This document shows, piece by piece, positions 26,867 through 35,821 of a DNA stretch of 64,000 nt; positions within the stretch are counted from its first letter, which is position 1, and every line of letters starts with the position of its first letter. The notes under the pieces were generated by a model, which ran no database searches, was not told the DNA's origin, and worked only from the letters and a program-made list of their open reading frames with translations. The stretch spans positions 25,237 to 89,236 of the forward strand of contig NZ_FWYB01000002.1 of the NCBI RefSeq assembly GCF_900176505.1, given 5' to 3'. The translations under genes were made by a program, and so were the position numbers. Source of the stretch: Pedobacter nyackensis. GTDB lineage: Bacteria > Bacteroidota > Bacteroidia > Sphingobacteriales > Sphingobacteriaceae.

Positions 26867-28684
26867 TTATGAAGTTAATGTTAAGCCAATCTCTTTCAAC
26901 AGTAATGCTGCATTAAATGTTTTGCAAGGGCCATGTTTCAACTTATAATCGAATTTCATTTCACCTTCGGCAATCTGAATATCAAAATGATAATTCCTCA
27001 CCTGATGCGTATGGTTGGCTTCCATCTCAGATAACTGCAGATCGTGTGTAGCAAACAATGCGGGAGTTTGCTGTTCTATCAGCTTCTCAATAAACACTTT
27101 TGAACCGAGGTATTTATCCCTGCTATTAGTCCCCCTTAACATCTCATCAATCAATACGAAAGAATTTTTATCAGCCTGTATGGCATCAAGGATCATTTTA
27201 AGGCGATTAAGCTCGGCCTTAAAAGTTGAAGTATGGTCATTTAAAGAATCCTTAATCCGCATGTAGGAAAGGATTTTAAAGATAGAAACCGACATTTGGG
27301 TGGCACATACTGGCGCACCGGCAAAAGCTAGCGACATATTGATACCTACTGTACGCAGGAAAGTACTTTTTCCGGCCATATTAGAGCCTGTAACAATATC
27401 GACCGTAGGATGTGCTTCCAAATTAAAACTATTCATTACGCGCTCGCTTTCATGGATCAATGGATGACCCAAATCGGTAGCGCTCAAATGGAAATCACTT
27501 TCAATGACAGGAAAATTCCAATCAGGCTGGTTATAGCTTAAGGTTGCGAAAGCTATGAGCTCTTCGAAACGACTGATCCGCGCCATCCCGCTTACTACCT
27601 GTTCTGCGGATTGGTCGTGCCAATTGCCTAAGGCAATAGAACATTTGAGGTCCCACAATAAAAAGAAGTTCAGAAAGGCCCCTACGAGCTGATTCAATCG
27701 GGCATCAAAATCGACAATAATAGACGACAGTTGTTTGATCTGGGCGCTTAATGGCTTAGTGGATGTATTGTTATCAAAAAATCCCTTAATGTATTCACTC
27801 TTCCAGGTTACCTCTTCTGTCCATTTGACGGTTCCGGCAAAAGCATTTAACATGGCTGATCCCTTGCCAAAGCCATTATACACCAGATTGATTTTAGAAA
27901 GGTTGAAAAAGGTAAGTCCCGAATTAAAGAGTAATACCAATGCAAAGGCGTGCCAAAGCAATTCACCAAATGCTATACCCAAGGCCAGCATTCCAAAGGT
28001 AACAAAAGGAACGAGTTTAACATATAATCGCAATGCAGCATTACGGGTAAACTTCAGCTGTTCCGGTAACTCATGCTGCAACTTATCTTTAATTACCCGC
28101 AGCTGTCCCGGTTTATGGTTCTGCAGTTCAGCCCTGAAATGGCAAGTCTGTTCAATATGGTTCTTTAATTCAGTAATAGCCTCCTGCCGTTGCAGGATGG
28201 TTACTTTATCATTGGGTCTCCTCAGATTAGCAGCCAGAAGATCCAAACCTGCCTGGGTGTTGCAACGATTAATAAAAGCGTAAAGGGAACCCTGACCAAA
28301 AATATCAAGGTCGGAAGCATATGGATGGTATTCATCAGCATAGACAGTCCCATCGTCGTAGCCATTTTTACCCGTCCTCATGTGATTTACTTCATTCTGG
28401 TAAACCCATAGCAATTGTCCGGCATAAACCAGTTCATTTTGTACGGCAGCCTGCTTTTTAACCAGAAACAGAAACAACACAAAAGGTAGGGCTAACAATA
28501 CCCCGAATGGCCATGCAAAGCCTAAGTTAATGATGAGTGCAATAATCAGAATCTCTGCGAGGAAAAGGCCTAAACGTGAAAAGGAGATGGTGTTTAGTTT
28601 GCGTTTGAGATCGTTAATCTGTTTTTGTTGCTGGTCTGCTTTATTTTGATAGTCTGTAAGGATGCTATGTTTTGTTTTTACCAT
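26867..28684 (-). CDS. Membrane-anchored MutS-family ATPase
   Basis: The 605-residue protein carries only the lever/clamp and ATPase parts of MutS. The P-loop G-S-N-M-A-G-K-S-T starts near Gly433, Walker B is 'SFVLIDEMLRGTNSRD' and the trans-acting His lies in 'LFATHDLQL'. There is no mismatch-recognition domain and no Smr nuclease domain. An N-terminal coiled coil precedes two hydrophobic segments (about 50-85), and another hydrophobic stretch is near 220-250, so the protein looks membrane-bound. Such membrane-anchored MutS relatives occur in Bacteroidota; their role is not the classical mismatch repair. Probably first gene of a run with GH1 and the DUF2007 gene, spaced 35 bases each. Confidence 0.85.
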   Translation of the reverse strand: MVKTKHSILTDYQNKADQQQKQINDLKRKLNTISFSRLGLFLAEILIIALIINLGFAWPFGVLLALPFVLFLFLVKKQAAVQNELVYAGQLLWVYQNEVNHMRTGKNGYDDGTVYADEYHPYASDLDIFGQGSLYAFINRCNTQAGLDLLAANLRRPNDKVTILQRQEAITELKNHIEQTCHFRAELQNHKPGQLRVIKDKLQHELPEQLKFTRNAALRLYVKLVPFVTFGMLALGIAFGELLWHAFALVLLFNSGLTFFNLSKINLVYNGFGKGSAMLNAFAGTVKWTEEVTWKSEYIKGFFDNNTSTKPLSAQIKQLSSIIVDFDARLNQLVGAFLNFFLLWDLKCSIALGNWHDQSAEQVVSGMARISRFEELIAFATLSYNQPDWNFPVIESDFHLSATDLGHPLIHESERVMNSFNLEAHPTVDIVTGSNMAGKSTFLRTVGINMSLAFAGAPVCATQMSVSIFKILSYMRIKDSLNDHTSTFKAELNRLKMILDAIQADKNSFVLIDEMLRGTNSRDKYLGSKVFIEKLIEQQTPALFATHDLQLSEMEANHTHQVRNYHFDIQIAEGEMKFDYKLKHGPCKTFNAALLLKEIGLTLTS

Positions 28685-28790
28685 TATCTTTGAAATTCCT
28701 GAATAATTTATTGCTTTTAACCTTTGACCTCGGTCAAGATAAGTTGTTACGATAATATTTAGGTAATAAAGTTAAACAATAGATCAATAA

Positions 28791-29264
28791 ATGAAGATAA
28801 CACTACTGGTTGTAGGAAAAACAGAAGATAAGTATCTGATTGAGGGTATTGAGAAATATCTGAACAGGCTAAAGCATTATATCGGTTTTAACCTGCTGGT
28901 CATTCCGGATGTAAAAAATACCAAGAACCTGACTGAGGCGCAACAAAAATCGAAGGAAGCGGAATTGATCCTGAAGCAGATCAGTAACCTTGACACGGTA
29001 ATTTTAATGGATGAAAAAGGTAAAAAATATACGTCTGTAGCCTTTTCAAATTATCTAAACAAACAGATGATTGGGAGTGTTCAGCATTTAGTATTTGTTA
29101 TTGGCGGTCCGTATGGGTTTGACGAGAGCATTTACAAACGGGCCAATGGTAGCATGTCACTCTCTGATATGACTTTCTCACATCAAATGGTTCGCTTGTT
29201 CTTTGTAGAGCAGCTTTACAGAGCATTCAGTATATTAAAAGGTGAGCCCTATCACCACGAATAA
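28791..29264 (+). CDS. rlmH: 23S rRNA (pseudouridine-1915-N3)-methyltransferase RlmH
   Basis: RlmH methylates pseudouridine 1915 in helix 69 of 23S rRNA in assembled ribosomes. The 157-residue SPOUT enzyme shows the family start 'MKITLLVVGKTEDKYL', the SAM knot 'FVIGGPYGFDESIYKRA' and the C-terminal 'MTFSHQMVRLFFVEQLYRAF'. All are diagnostic, and length is normal. A 41-residue membrane peptide gene lies 61 bases downstream on the same strand. The upstream region is divergent from the MutS-like gene. Confidence 0.97.
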   Translation: MKITLLVVGKTEDKYLIEGIEKYLNRLKHYIGFNLLVIPDVKNTKNLTEAQQKSKEAELILKQISNLDTVILMDEKGKKYTSVAFSNYLNKQMIGSVQHLVFVIGGPYGFDESIYKRANGSMSLSDMTFSHQMVRLFFVEQLYRAFSILKGEPYHHE

Positions 29265-29325
29265 ATTTAAAAAACAGCTTGTGGAAATTAAAGCTACAAA
29301 GCATCATTATTAAAAGGAGGTTATT

Positions 29326-29451
29326 ATGGTACCCGGCGATTTTAAGAGAAATTACAGGTTTAAAAGTGATAAAAATAAAGACAAACTGAGTTATATTATT
29401 GCCATCATTATATCAGTGATTGCATTTTTGCTGATCTGGTATTTGTTTTAA
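29326..29451 (+). CDS. 41-residue single-pass membrane peptide with strong Shine-Dalgarno
   Basis: ATG at 29326 to TAA at 29449-29451 encodes a peptide with a hydrophilic, basic N-terminus (MVPGDFKRNYRFKSDKNKDK) and a hydrophobic C-terminal helix (about residues 23-41, rich in Ile, Leu and Phe). A near-perfect AAAAGGAGG (29312-29320) lies 5 bases before the ATG. That is striking because Bacteroidota genes seldom rely on Shine-Dalgarno pairing. The frame starts in good context, has a complete membrane segment and ends at a natural stop before the minus-strand terminator. It could be cotranscribed with rlmH. The topology suggests N-in, C-out. I do not recognise a family. Confidence 0.72.
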   Translation: MVPGDFKRNYRFKSDKNKDKLSYIIAIIISVIAFLLIWYLF

Positions 29452-29483
29452 AAAACAAAAGGGCACCCTTGTGGGGTACCCTT
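29450..29483 (-). terminator. Terminator of the cyclophilin/DUF5606 transcript
   Basis: AAGGGCACCC pairs with GGGTACCCTT (one mismatch); on the minus strand the stem is followed by TTTTGTTTTTT. It may also help end the plus-strand rlmH/peptide transcript, though no T-run follows on that side. Confidence 0.75.
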
Positions 29484-29512
29484 CCGATAATAGGTATATT
29501 ACTTAAGGCTAA

Positions 29513-30052
29513 CTAAACGCCTTTTTTACTTGTCATATTTGCTTTTTTAGCTGGTTGATTAGCTTTGCTTGGTGCCTTAGCGTTTGACGGCTTTGGTGCA
29601 GCTTTAGGCTTTTTCTCCAACTTCTCTTCAGCTTTCAATGCTTCGTGTTCCTCACTTAATGCAGGAGCTTCCTCGCTAAATAAAGGCAGATCTTTAAGGA
29701 TATGGAACCAGCTTACAATTTTCTTCATATCTGAAGCGTAAACTTTCTCTTCGTCATGACCTGGAGCAACTTCTTTAAAAAATGCTTTTAACACAGTTGA
29801 CTCAGCTTTTGCATCAGGAACATTTCCGTTTGCGCTAACCATATTTGCTAAAACATCAGTTAATTTCAAATCATCATCCTCACCATATACTGTAATATCC
29901 TCTAATGATGCCAGTTTAGTTGAAGTCATATTGGCTACAATTTTAACTTTCTGTGCATCCAGACTTTCAAGAACATATCCTGCTTTATTCTGACCAACAA
30001 GCTTAAATAAACCTGGTCTTCCAGATACTGCTACAATTCCTCTTAAATTCAT
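29513..30052 (-). CDS. DUF5606 domain protein
   Basis: The 179-residue protein begins 'MNLRGIVAVSGRPGLFKLVGQNKAG', the hallmark of the Bacteroidota DUF5606 family. The first 50 residues form a small beta domain ('LESLDAQKVKIVAN'), a helical part follows to about 130, and the C-terminus is a low-complexity K/A/P tail ('KPKAAPKPSNAKAPSKANQ'). No catalytic residues are evident. It follows a cyclophilin gene by 26 bases on the same strand and ends at a terminator, so the two are probably one transcript. A fold-helper or RNA-associated role is possible, but nothing in the sequence establishes it. Confidence 0.88.
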   Translation of the reverse strand: MNLRGIVAVSGRPGLFKLVGQNKAGYVLESLDAQKVKIVANMTSTKLASLEDITVYGEDDDLKLTDVLANMVSANGNVPDAKAESTVLKAFFKEVAPGHDEEKVYASDMKKIVSWFHILKDLPLFSEEAPALSEEHEALKAEEKLEKKPKAAPKPSNAKAPSKANQPAKKANMTSKKGV

Positions 30053-30078
30053 ATCGTTTGTTTTTGAGAAGTTAAGAA

Positions 30079-30540
30079 TTAATCTTCAATAACTTCAATG
30101 CTTAAAATCTTGTCTCCTTGTTTAATACTGTCCACAAGATCAACATTTTCAACCACTTTACCGAAGCAAGTGTGATTTCTGTCAAGGTGTGCAGTATTAT
30201 CTCTGCTGTGGCAAATAAAGAACTGAGAACCACCTGTATTTCTTCCGGCGTGAGCCATAGATAACACACCACGCTCATGGTGTTGGTTTTCGCCAGTCAA
30301 TTCGCAATCAATTTTATAACCCGGGCCACCTGTACCTGCTAAATGTGCTGTAGCAGCATCTTTAGAGTTAGGGCATCCTGCCTGAACAACAAAATTAGGG
30401 ATCACCCTGTGAAATGTTACTCCGTTATAAAAACCTTCGTTAGCTAATTTTTTAAAGTTAGCAACAGTATTTGGTGCATCCTGATCGTAGAATTGAACGG
30501 TCAACTCGCCTTTCTCTGTTTTAATTATTGCTTTGCTCAT
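30079..30540 (-). CDS. Cyclophilin-type peptidyl-prolyl isomerase
   Basis: A 153-residue cytoplasmic cyclophilin with no signal peptide. Catalytic arginine lies in '[15 protein letters not shown]', followed by '[21 protein letters not shown]' and '[22 protein letters not shown]', which complete the active site. Here His replaces Trp in the cyclosporin-contact position ('LDRNHTCFG'), as in most bacterial short cyclophilins. It probably heads a two-gene transcript with DUF5606. A minus-strand TATTTTTG box (30566-30559) lies 18 bases before the ATG. Confidence 0.95.
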   Translation of the reverse strand: MSKAIIKTEKGELTVQFYDQDAPNTVANFKKLANEGFYNGVTFHRVIPNFVVQAGCPNSKDAATAHLAGTGGPGYKIDCELTGENQHHERGVLSMAHAGRNTGGSQFFICHSRDNTAHLDRNHTCFGKVVENVDLVDSIKQGDKILSIEVIED

Positions 30541-30558
30541 GATATTTTATGTAAAAAG

Positions 30559-30566
30559 CAAAAATA
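30559..30566 (-). promoter_or_regulatory. Promoter -7 box (TATTTTTG) of the cyclophilin gene
   Basis: CAAAAATA on the plus strand reads TATTTTTG on the minus strand and fits TAnnTTTG. It ends 18 bases before the ATG, the same spacing as at other genes here. A clear -33 TTG is missing (GAA at the expected place). Confidence 0.45.
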
Positions 30567-30617
30567 GTAAAATGAAATGATTACCGAAGACAATGAATGT
30601 TAAAAAGAACAAACGAC

Positions 30618-32177
30618 CTAATTTCTTAAAATCCACATAGTTTGATTGGTATCATCGCTACCTCCATATTGACTTTGAACTGCAGCATCCATATTTACCG
30701 AATTATAGCTCAGCTCATTTGATGGGTAAAGCCAACGCAATGGTAATTTAGAAGATGGGGTATTTAAATTGGTTGAGGCATTTAAGGTAAATACCGGATA
30801 GCCAGTTCTACGATTTTCAAACCATGATCCATATTTAACACCTTGTAAAAAGTTTGCCAGATATTTTTGTGTGATGATCTGTGCAATCTGCTGTTCATTT
30901 GTTCCAGCCAACACTACCGGAGCTGTGCCAGGGAATGCGTTAATATAAGTTGCATCCATCTTCATATTGTGATGGTAATCTGCCAGATCCGGCGTATAAG
31001 CTGCCACAAAATTCATGGAATTGACGATCCCCGCAGCATAATAAGTCTGCGCCGGAACACCTGTAATCCAACCCCTGACAGCTGCTTCTGCCAGGATAAA
31101 CTGCTGATCCCAGTAACTGAATACACTAACTGGCTCGGCATTTACCAATTGTACATAACGGTTGTTCAAATCTGCATAATCCTTACCTACCCGCCTGGTT
31201 TGTAAAGCAGAAAAAGCATCTGAGGGCTCAACACCAGGATAGGCATTAAAATCAGATTCAGACACGCCCGCAGTTATTTTTACCGAAGATGGCTTGGCAT
31301 AATAAAACAAACGTCTGTCATTCATAGCTTTTAGCGGTCCCAGCAAAGTGTTGCTCAGCATGGTATAGTTCGACTTTACGAATGAATTACTTGAACCGGC
31401 CGGAACATCAGACCATGGGTAATTCTGACCGGCCGTATTGTTGTAAACTAATGCAAAATTATCCTTATAATCACGCATCAGAGGACGATTAGTCACAATA
31501 TCTTTAAACCGCTCAACAACTTTCAGGTCTGCATCAGCTGTTTTCTTATACAGATTGATCAGCACATGAAGCTGAAAACTATTGGTTAACCTCCTCCAGT
31601 TGTCGGTCTTTCCACCATAGATCGGATCACCTTCAAAGTTTACTCCTTCAGCAAACAACTGATTGGCTTGATCCAGTTCATTCAAAACACCTAAAAACAC
31701 GGCTTTCTGTGTATCATATTTAGGCTTCAGCACACTACTTTCTCCTTTCACCGCATCAGAATAAGGGATGTCCCCAACCTGCATGGTAGTCATAAAAAAC
31801 TGCCAGGCCCGCATAAAGTGCCCCAATGCCTGGTAGGATTTCCTTAAGCCTTCACTTGTAGCATTAGCTTCCATAGGAGTAATATTCCTGAGCAAGGTAA
31901 TGCGGTTAAAATCTGTACGGCCTAATCTATTGTATTGGAAACCTTCCTGTCCCTCGCCCCAGGTAATATACTTTCCTAATAAAAACGGTTGCATAAAACC
32001 TTTGGTTGAGCTGATATCCGAACGTGTAATATTTAAGATCATACCACTGGCCAGCATAGCCGAGCTGACCTGCGTCGCATCATTAGGATTAGTGTTGATC
32101 TCTTCAAACTTATTACAGCCGCTGCTCATTACCACCACCGTCAGCAACATATATTTTAAAAAATTATTTTTCATCAT
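30618..32177 (-). CDS. SusD-like lipoprotein (SusD_RagB family 2)
   Basis: This surface binding lipoprotein (519 residues from the ATG) has a signal with the lipobox S-S-G-C near residue 20, followed by 'NKFEEINTNPNDATQV', the recognisable opening of SusD-like_2 proteins. Later blocks such as 'QALGHFMRAWQFFMTTMQVGDIPYSDA' and the C-terminal 'YPSNELSYNSVN' match the same family. The longest frame starts at 32228 and would place 17 extra residues before the lipoprotein signal; the tandem ATG at 32177/32174 is chosen. It pairs with the SusC gene 40 bases upstream. No glycosidase or protease is encoded beside it, so the ligand is not suggested by neighbours. Confidence 0.92.
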   Translation of the reverse strand: MMKNNFLKYMLLTVVVMSSGCNKFEEINTNPNDATQVSSAMLASGMILNITRSDISSTKGFMQPFLLGKYITWGEGQEGFQYNRLGRTDFNRITLLRNITPMEANATSEGLRKSYQALGHFMRAWQFFMTTMQVGDIPYSDAVKGESSVLKPKYDTQKAVFLGVLNELDQANQLFAEGVNFEGDPIYGGKTDNWRRLTNSFQLHVLINLYKKTADADLKVVERFKDIVTNRPLMRDYKDNFALVYNNTAGQNYPWSDVPAGSSNSFVKSNYTMLSNTLLGPLKAMNDRRLFYYAKPSSVKITAGVSESDFNAYPGVEPSDAFSALQTRRVGKDYADLNNRYVQLVNAEPVSVFSYWDQQFILAEAAVRGWITGVPAQTYYAAGIVNSMNFVAAYTPDLADYHHNMKMDATYINAFPGTAPVVLAGTNEQQIAQIITQKYLANFLQGVKYGSWFENRRTGYPVFTLNASTNLNTPSSKLPLRWLYPSNELSYNSVNMDAAVQSQYGGSDDTNQTMWILRN

Positions 32178-32217
32178 CTTACGATTTACTTGTGAAATGT
32201 CTATAACCATATCATTA

Positions 32218-35200
32218 TTAAAAACCAATTCTGAAGTTAAAACCTACCATACGCGAAGACGGCGAATTCAGATCTTCATTATCCTCATCAGGATCTGAAA
32301 ACTTAAAATTGGTGAGCAATAAAAGGTTTTGTCCGGTAACAGTGAAAGAAGCAGTTTTTGCCCCCAACTTTTTGGCCAGATTAGCAGGTATATTATACCC
32401 CAAAGAAACCTCACGCAGCTTAACAAAAGTTTCATTCTGTATGCCCATATCGCCACCTCTGAAGGTCTGAGCGAAATCCTGGTAGCCCACCTGTACATCA
32501 TTTGCAGCATATTGACGGGTATCGCTGGTGATGTTACCATACTTATCGTACTTAGCTTCACCGGAAATCACTTTCACCCCTTTTCCTACATAATTGTTCA
32601 ATCCATTTACAACCTGGTCATAACGATATTGGTTATCCGATTCAGGGTTGGTTCCGGTATCCCACATTTTATCGTACATATAATTGTACATTAAACCACC
32701 TATTCGACCATCTATATTGATACCCAGGTTCCAGTTTTTATACCTGAAATTATTGATAAAACCAAAGCTGAAATCAGGTTCTCCATATCCATACTTTTTG
32801 CTGTAATCGCTTTCCACGGGAGAGCCATTATTGTAGATGACGTTCCCGTTAGGATCGGTAAGCCAATATGAACTGGTGTAAGTATCCAATCGTTCTCCTT
32901 TCCTTACCCAAAGATTGTCTGGCGAATAAATAGGATCCAGCTCATTATAATACCGGTGCTGGTTTGACCAATTCACAATGGCATTCCATTCGAAATCTTT
33001 GTTCCTGATTATAGGACCGTCCAATGTAATTTCCAACCCTTTCCTGTTATAGGTTTCTAAAGTATTGACCAGTATGGTTGAAAAACCTGATGATCCCGGA
33101 ATAACCGGGTTTACCTGCCTGTTATAATAGTATTTATCGAAATAAGCTACATCAAAGTGCAAACGCCTTCCAAACAAATAGCCCGCAGCACCTAATTCCC
33201 ATGTGCGTTGTGTACTTGGAAGTAACCCCTCAGCAATTAGTTTTGAAGGATAACTGGCAGCATTCAGAGTATTCCATGCGGCAGTGGTAGTACCATAATA
33301 TTTATTGATTGCAAATGGATCAAAAGCATTTTTAAATAGGGTCCAGGAACCTCTCAATTTAAACATATCCACCATTGAAGGTAGTTTAACCAATTCAGAC
33401 ACAACAATACTGGATCCCAGTGAAGGATAGAAGAAAGATCTTGAAGCTTTAGGCTGACTGGAATTCCAATCGTTTCTTCCTGTTGCATCAAAGAATACAG
33501 CGTCATTCCAGCCTATGGATGCACGACCATAAAGACTATTAATTTGTTGCGCCCAATTATCCCTGGCATCTGAAAACGTATCATAAATAATGTTGACCGG
33601 TTCAACAGAACCTTTTAAAGAAAAGTACCTTGGTGAGATCAGTCCGCCTTTAGTTGTAGCGATAACATTATCCTTATTATAATAAAACAAAGTCCCACCG
33701 GCAAGTCCGCTTACCGACCATTTGCTTATTTTTTTGTTATAGGTCAGGATCAGATCATTATTTGTAGACAAACCCGTTCGATCAATCGCCTGGTACATAC
33801 CTCTTGCATCCCATCCTCCTCTTGTAGAAAAAATATTGGCTCTAGGATTCTGTTTGGTAATCCGGTCGTTAAAATTGTCGTAGCCCAAACGCAGCATCAG
33901 GTTAAAGTCGCTGTTGAATTTATAATTAGCTGTTACGCTGGCATTCAACTTGTTCTTGGTCTCACCGTTCAACTTTTCGTTTGCAATTAAGTATGGGTTA
34001 TCATACCAATTGGTATACATCCAATTCTGCGTTTTATCAGGTACCACCCAGTAATCTTTATAATCCCGGATATCATATTCTGTACCGGTCCACATGATCA
34101 ACTGGTATAAATAACCCTGATCACCGTATCCACTACCCCACATTTGAGGGGTAGAGCCCCTACTGATTCCAAAGCGACCTTCTACTTTAAACTGATCGTT
34201 GATCTTTATTTCCCCACCAGAAGTGAAGTTCAAAATATTCAACTTCTGATTTGGAAACTGACCTTTCTGGAAAATATGGTTTAAGCCTACTCTGAAACTT
34301 CCATTTTCACTGCTTTGTGCCAGCGCGACATTATTATTGGTAACGATACCTGTGTTCATAAAATTCTTCAGGTTATCCTTTCCTACAGATACCAATGGTC
34401 TGCCTTCTTCAAATTGCTTGGTTTCAGGATTCCAATCCCTGGCTGTATTTCCGGCATTTAACCTTGGGCCCCAAACATAATCGTTATCAATTTGTCCATT
34501 CTGACCACGTCCATACGAACTTTGCACTTCTGGAATAGCCAGATAGCCCAATTGAAACATGGTATTACTGTTCACGTCTACAGAGAAGCCATTGCTGGCA
34601 GCTCCTTTTTTTGTGGTGATCATTAACACCCCACCTTTTGCACGTGAACCATACAATGAAGAAGCTGTTGACCCTTTCAATAAATCCATGCTTTCAATGT
34701 CATCCGTTGGCACATCCCGCAAAGTCATATTTTCATAAGGAACACCATCAATCACGAGCAGCGCACTTTCTCCCCGAAGCTCAATAGCTGGGCGGGCATT
34801 AAATTCTGTTGAATTTTTGATTACCAATCCTGCAACCCTTCCTGTTAATGAAGTACCCAAATCTACACCTTTAACCGTTTGTAATTCTTTTCCTGCAACT
34901 TTTTGCACTGCATAGCCCAGGGCCTTTTCAGATCTCTTGACGCCCAATGCAGTTACCACGACTTCAGAAAGATCCTGTAATTCTGCTTCAAGCACAATAT
35001 TCAAAGTACTGGTAGCAGCAGTTACGCTTACTTCCTTCGATACATAGCCTAAAAATTTTACCACCAATACATCCCCAGCTTTTGCATCAATAGCAAACTC
35101 GCCAGATGGGCCGGAAGAAGTACCTTTACCCGAACCTTTAACCAGGATAGATGCACCTGGCAGGGGGTTGCCCTCTTTATCCACCACTTTCCCCTTAATA

Positions 35201-35604
35201 TTTATAAAAGAGGAGATATTTATAAATTCAATTAACCCCGGGGTTTTCTTTTTAATCACCACCATTTTATTCATAATGGCATAAGAAAAAGGTCTGTTCT
35301 TAAAAATCAGGTTAAGTGCATCTTCAATGCTTCCATCTTTTATCGATACACTTATTCTTCCTTCCTGTTTGATGAGTTTATTATTGTAAAAAAAAGTATA
35401 ACCACTTTGTTTTTTGATACTTCCAAATAGGTTATTGAAAGTTGCGTTCTTTTCGTTGAGCGTAATCTTCTGGGAATAGCCTTCAGCTGATACCTGGAGG
35501 CAGCCAATGATAAGTAAGATTACTATAAGTTTCATTTTCAATAAATTCTTGGGTGAGAACAGCCACCTTAAGGCAGGGGCTTTCCTACATAAATTAAAAT
35601 TCAT
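32218..35604 (-). CDS. SusC-family TonB-linked transporter with STN signalling domain
   Basis: This 1128-residue outer membrane receptor has a long leader (signal helix about 24-42), then an STN (secretin/TonB short N-terminal) domain at about 48-110 ('ITLNEKNATFNNLFGSIKKQ', 'VSIKDGSIEDALNLIFKNR'). A carboxypeptidase-regulatory-like domain (about 133-212) and a plug follow, with 'LLVIDGVPYENM', 'DLLKGSTASSLYGSRAKGGVLMITTKKG' and a barrel. The STN domain is the part that contacts FecR-type anti-sigma factors, and a FecR gene and an ECF sigma gene lie immediately upstream. So ligand binding is expected to switch on its own expression. SusD follows after 40 bases. Confidence 0.95.
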   Translation of the reverse strand: MNFNLCRKAPALRWLFSPKNLLKMKLIVILLIIGCLQVSAEGYSQKITLNEKNATFNNLFGSIKKQSGYTFFYNNKLIKQEGRISVSIKDGSIEDALNLIFKNRPFSYAIMNKMVVIKKKTPGLIEFINISSFINIKGKVVDKEGNPLPGASILVKGSGKGTSSGPSGEFAIDAKAGDVLVVKFLGYVSKEVSVTAATSTLNIVLEAELQDLSEVVVTALGVKRSEKALGYAVQKVAGKELQTVKGVDLGTSLTGRVAGLVIKNSTEFNARPAIELRGESALLVIDGVPYENMTLRDVPTDDIESMDLLKGSTASSLYGSRAKGGVLMITTKKGAASNGFSVDVNSNTMFQLGYLAIPEVQSSYGRGQNGQIDNDYVWGPRLNAGNTARDWNPETKQFEEGRPLVSVGKDNLKNFMNTGIVTNNNVALAQSSENGSFRVGLNHIFQKGQFPNQKLNILNFTSGGEIKINDQFKVEGRFGISRGSTPQMWGSGYGDQGYLYQLIMWTGTEYDIRDYKDYWVVPDKTQNWMYTNWYDNPYLIANEKLNGETKNKLNASVTANYKFNSDFNLMLRLGYDNFNDRITKQNPRANIFSTRGGWDARGMYQAIDRTGLSTNNDLILTYNKKISKWSVSGLAGGTLFYYNKDNVIATTKGGLISPRYFSLKGSVEPVNIIYDTFSDARDNWAQQINSLYGRASIGWNDAVFFDATGRNDWNSSQPKASRSFFYPSLGSSIVVSELVKLPSMVDMFKLRGSWTLFKNAFDPFAINKYYGTTTAAWNTLNAASYPSKLIAEGLLPSTQRTWELGAAGYLFGRRLHFDVAYFDKYYYNRQVNPVIPGSSGFSTILVNTLETYNRKGLEITLDGPIIRNKDFEWNAIVNWSNQHRYYNELDPIYSPDNLWVRKGERLDTYTSSYWLTDPNGNVIYNNGSPVESDYSKKYGYGEPDFSFGFINNFRYKNWNLGINIDGRIGGLMYNYMYDKMWDTGTNPESDNQYRYDQVVNGLNNYVGKGVKVISGEAKYDKYGNITSDTRQYAANDVQVGYQDFAQTFRGGDMGIQNETFVKLREVSLGYNIPANLAKKLGAKTASFTVTGQNLLLLTNFKFSDPDEDNEDLNSPSSRMVGFNFRIGF

Positions 35605-35664
35605 ATTTTTGAATGTTTTGGTTTATCCATTAATTATTTAACAAGGTATTTTCTGCGATCGACC

Positions 35665-35726
35665 GGAACTATGTTCCATTCTAATTTGGATGGACAAACC
35701 GGCCCCTGTGTCACCAGGGTCCGGTT
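35665..35726. other. Two inverted repeats in the FecR-SusC intergenic region
   Basis: In the 217-base gap, GGAAC-TAT-GTTCC (35665-35677) is a perfect short inverted repeat. AACCGG/CCGGTT enclosing CCCTG/CAGGG (35697-35726) forms a second, GC-rich hairpin. On the minus strand only a short T stretch follows, so this may be a weak terminator for fecR or an attenuator before susC. A near-match TACCTTG promoter box lies at 35649-35643. Confidence 0.5.
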
Positions 35727-35821
35727 CTTTCCTTCAAAAAGATCTGTACGGGTTTGTATTTATCTTTTCATATGCCGTTTGGTTTAAGTTTATATTTGGG
35801 TTGTTTGGTAATACTGCTCTT

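Noticed and set aside
27735-28283. 182-residue plus-strand frame
   Set aside because: Antisense to the MutS-like gene; long only because of codon bias on the opposite strand.
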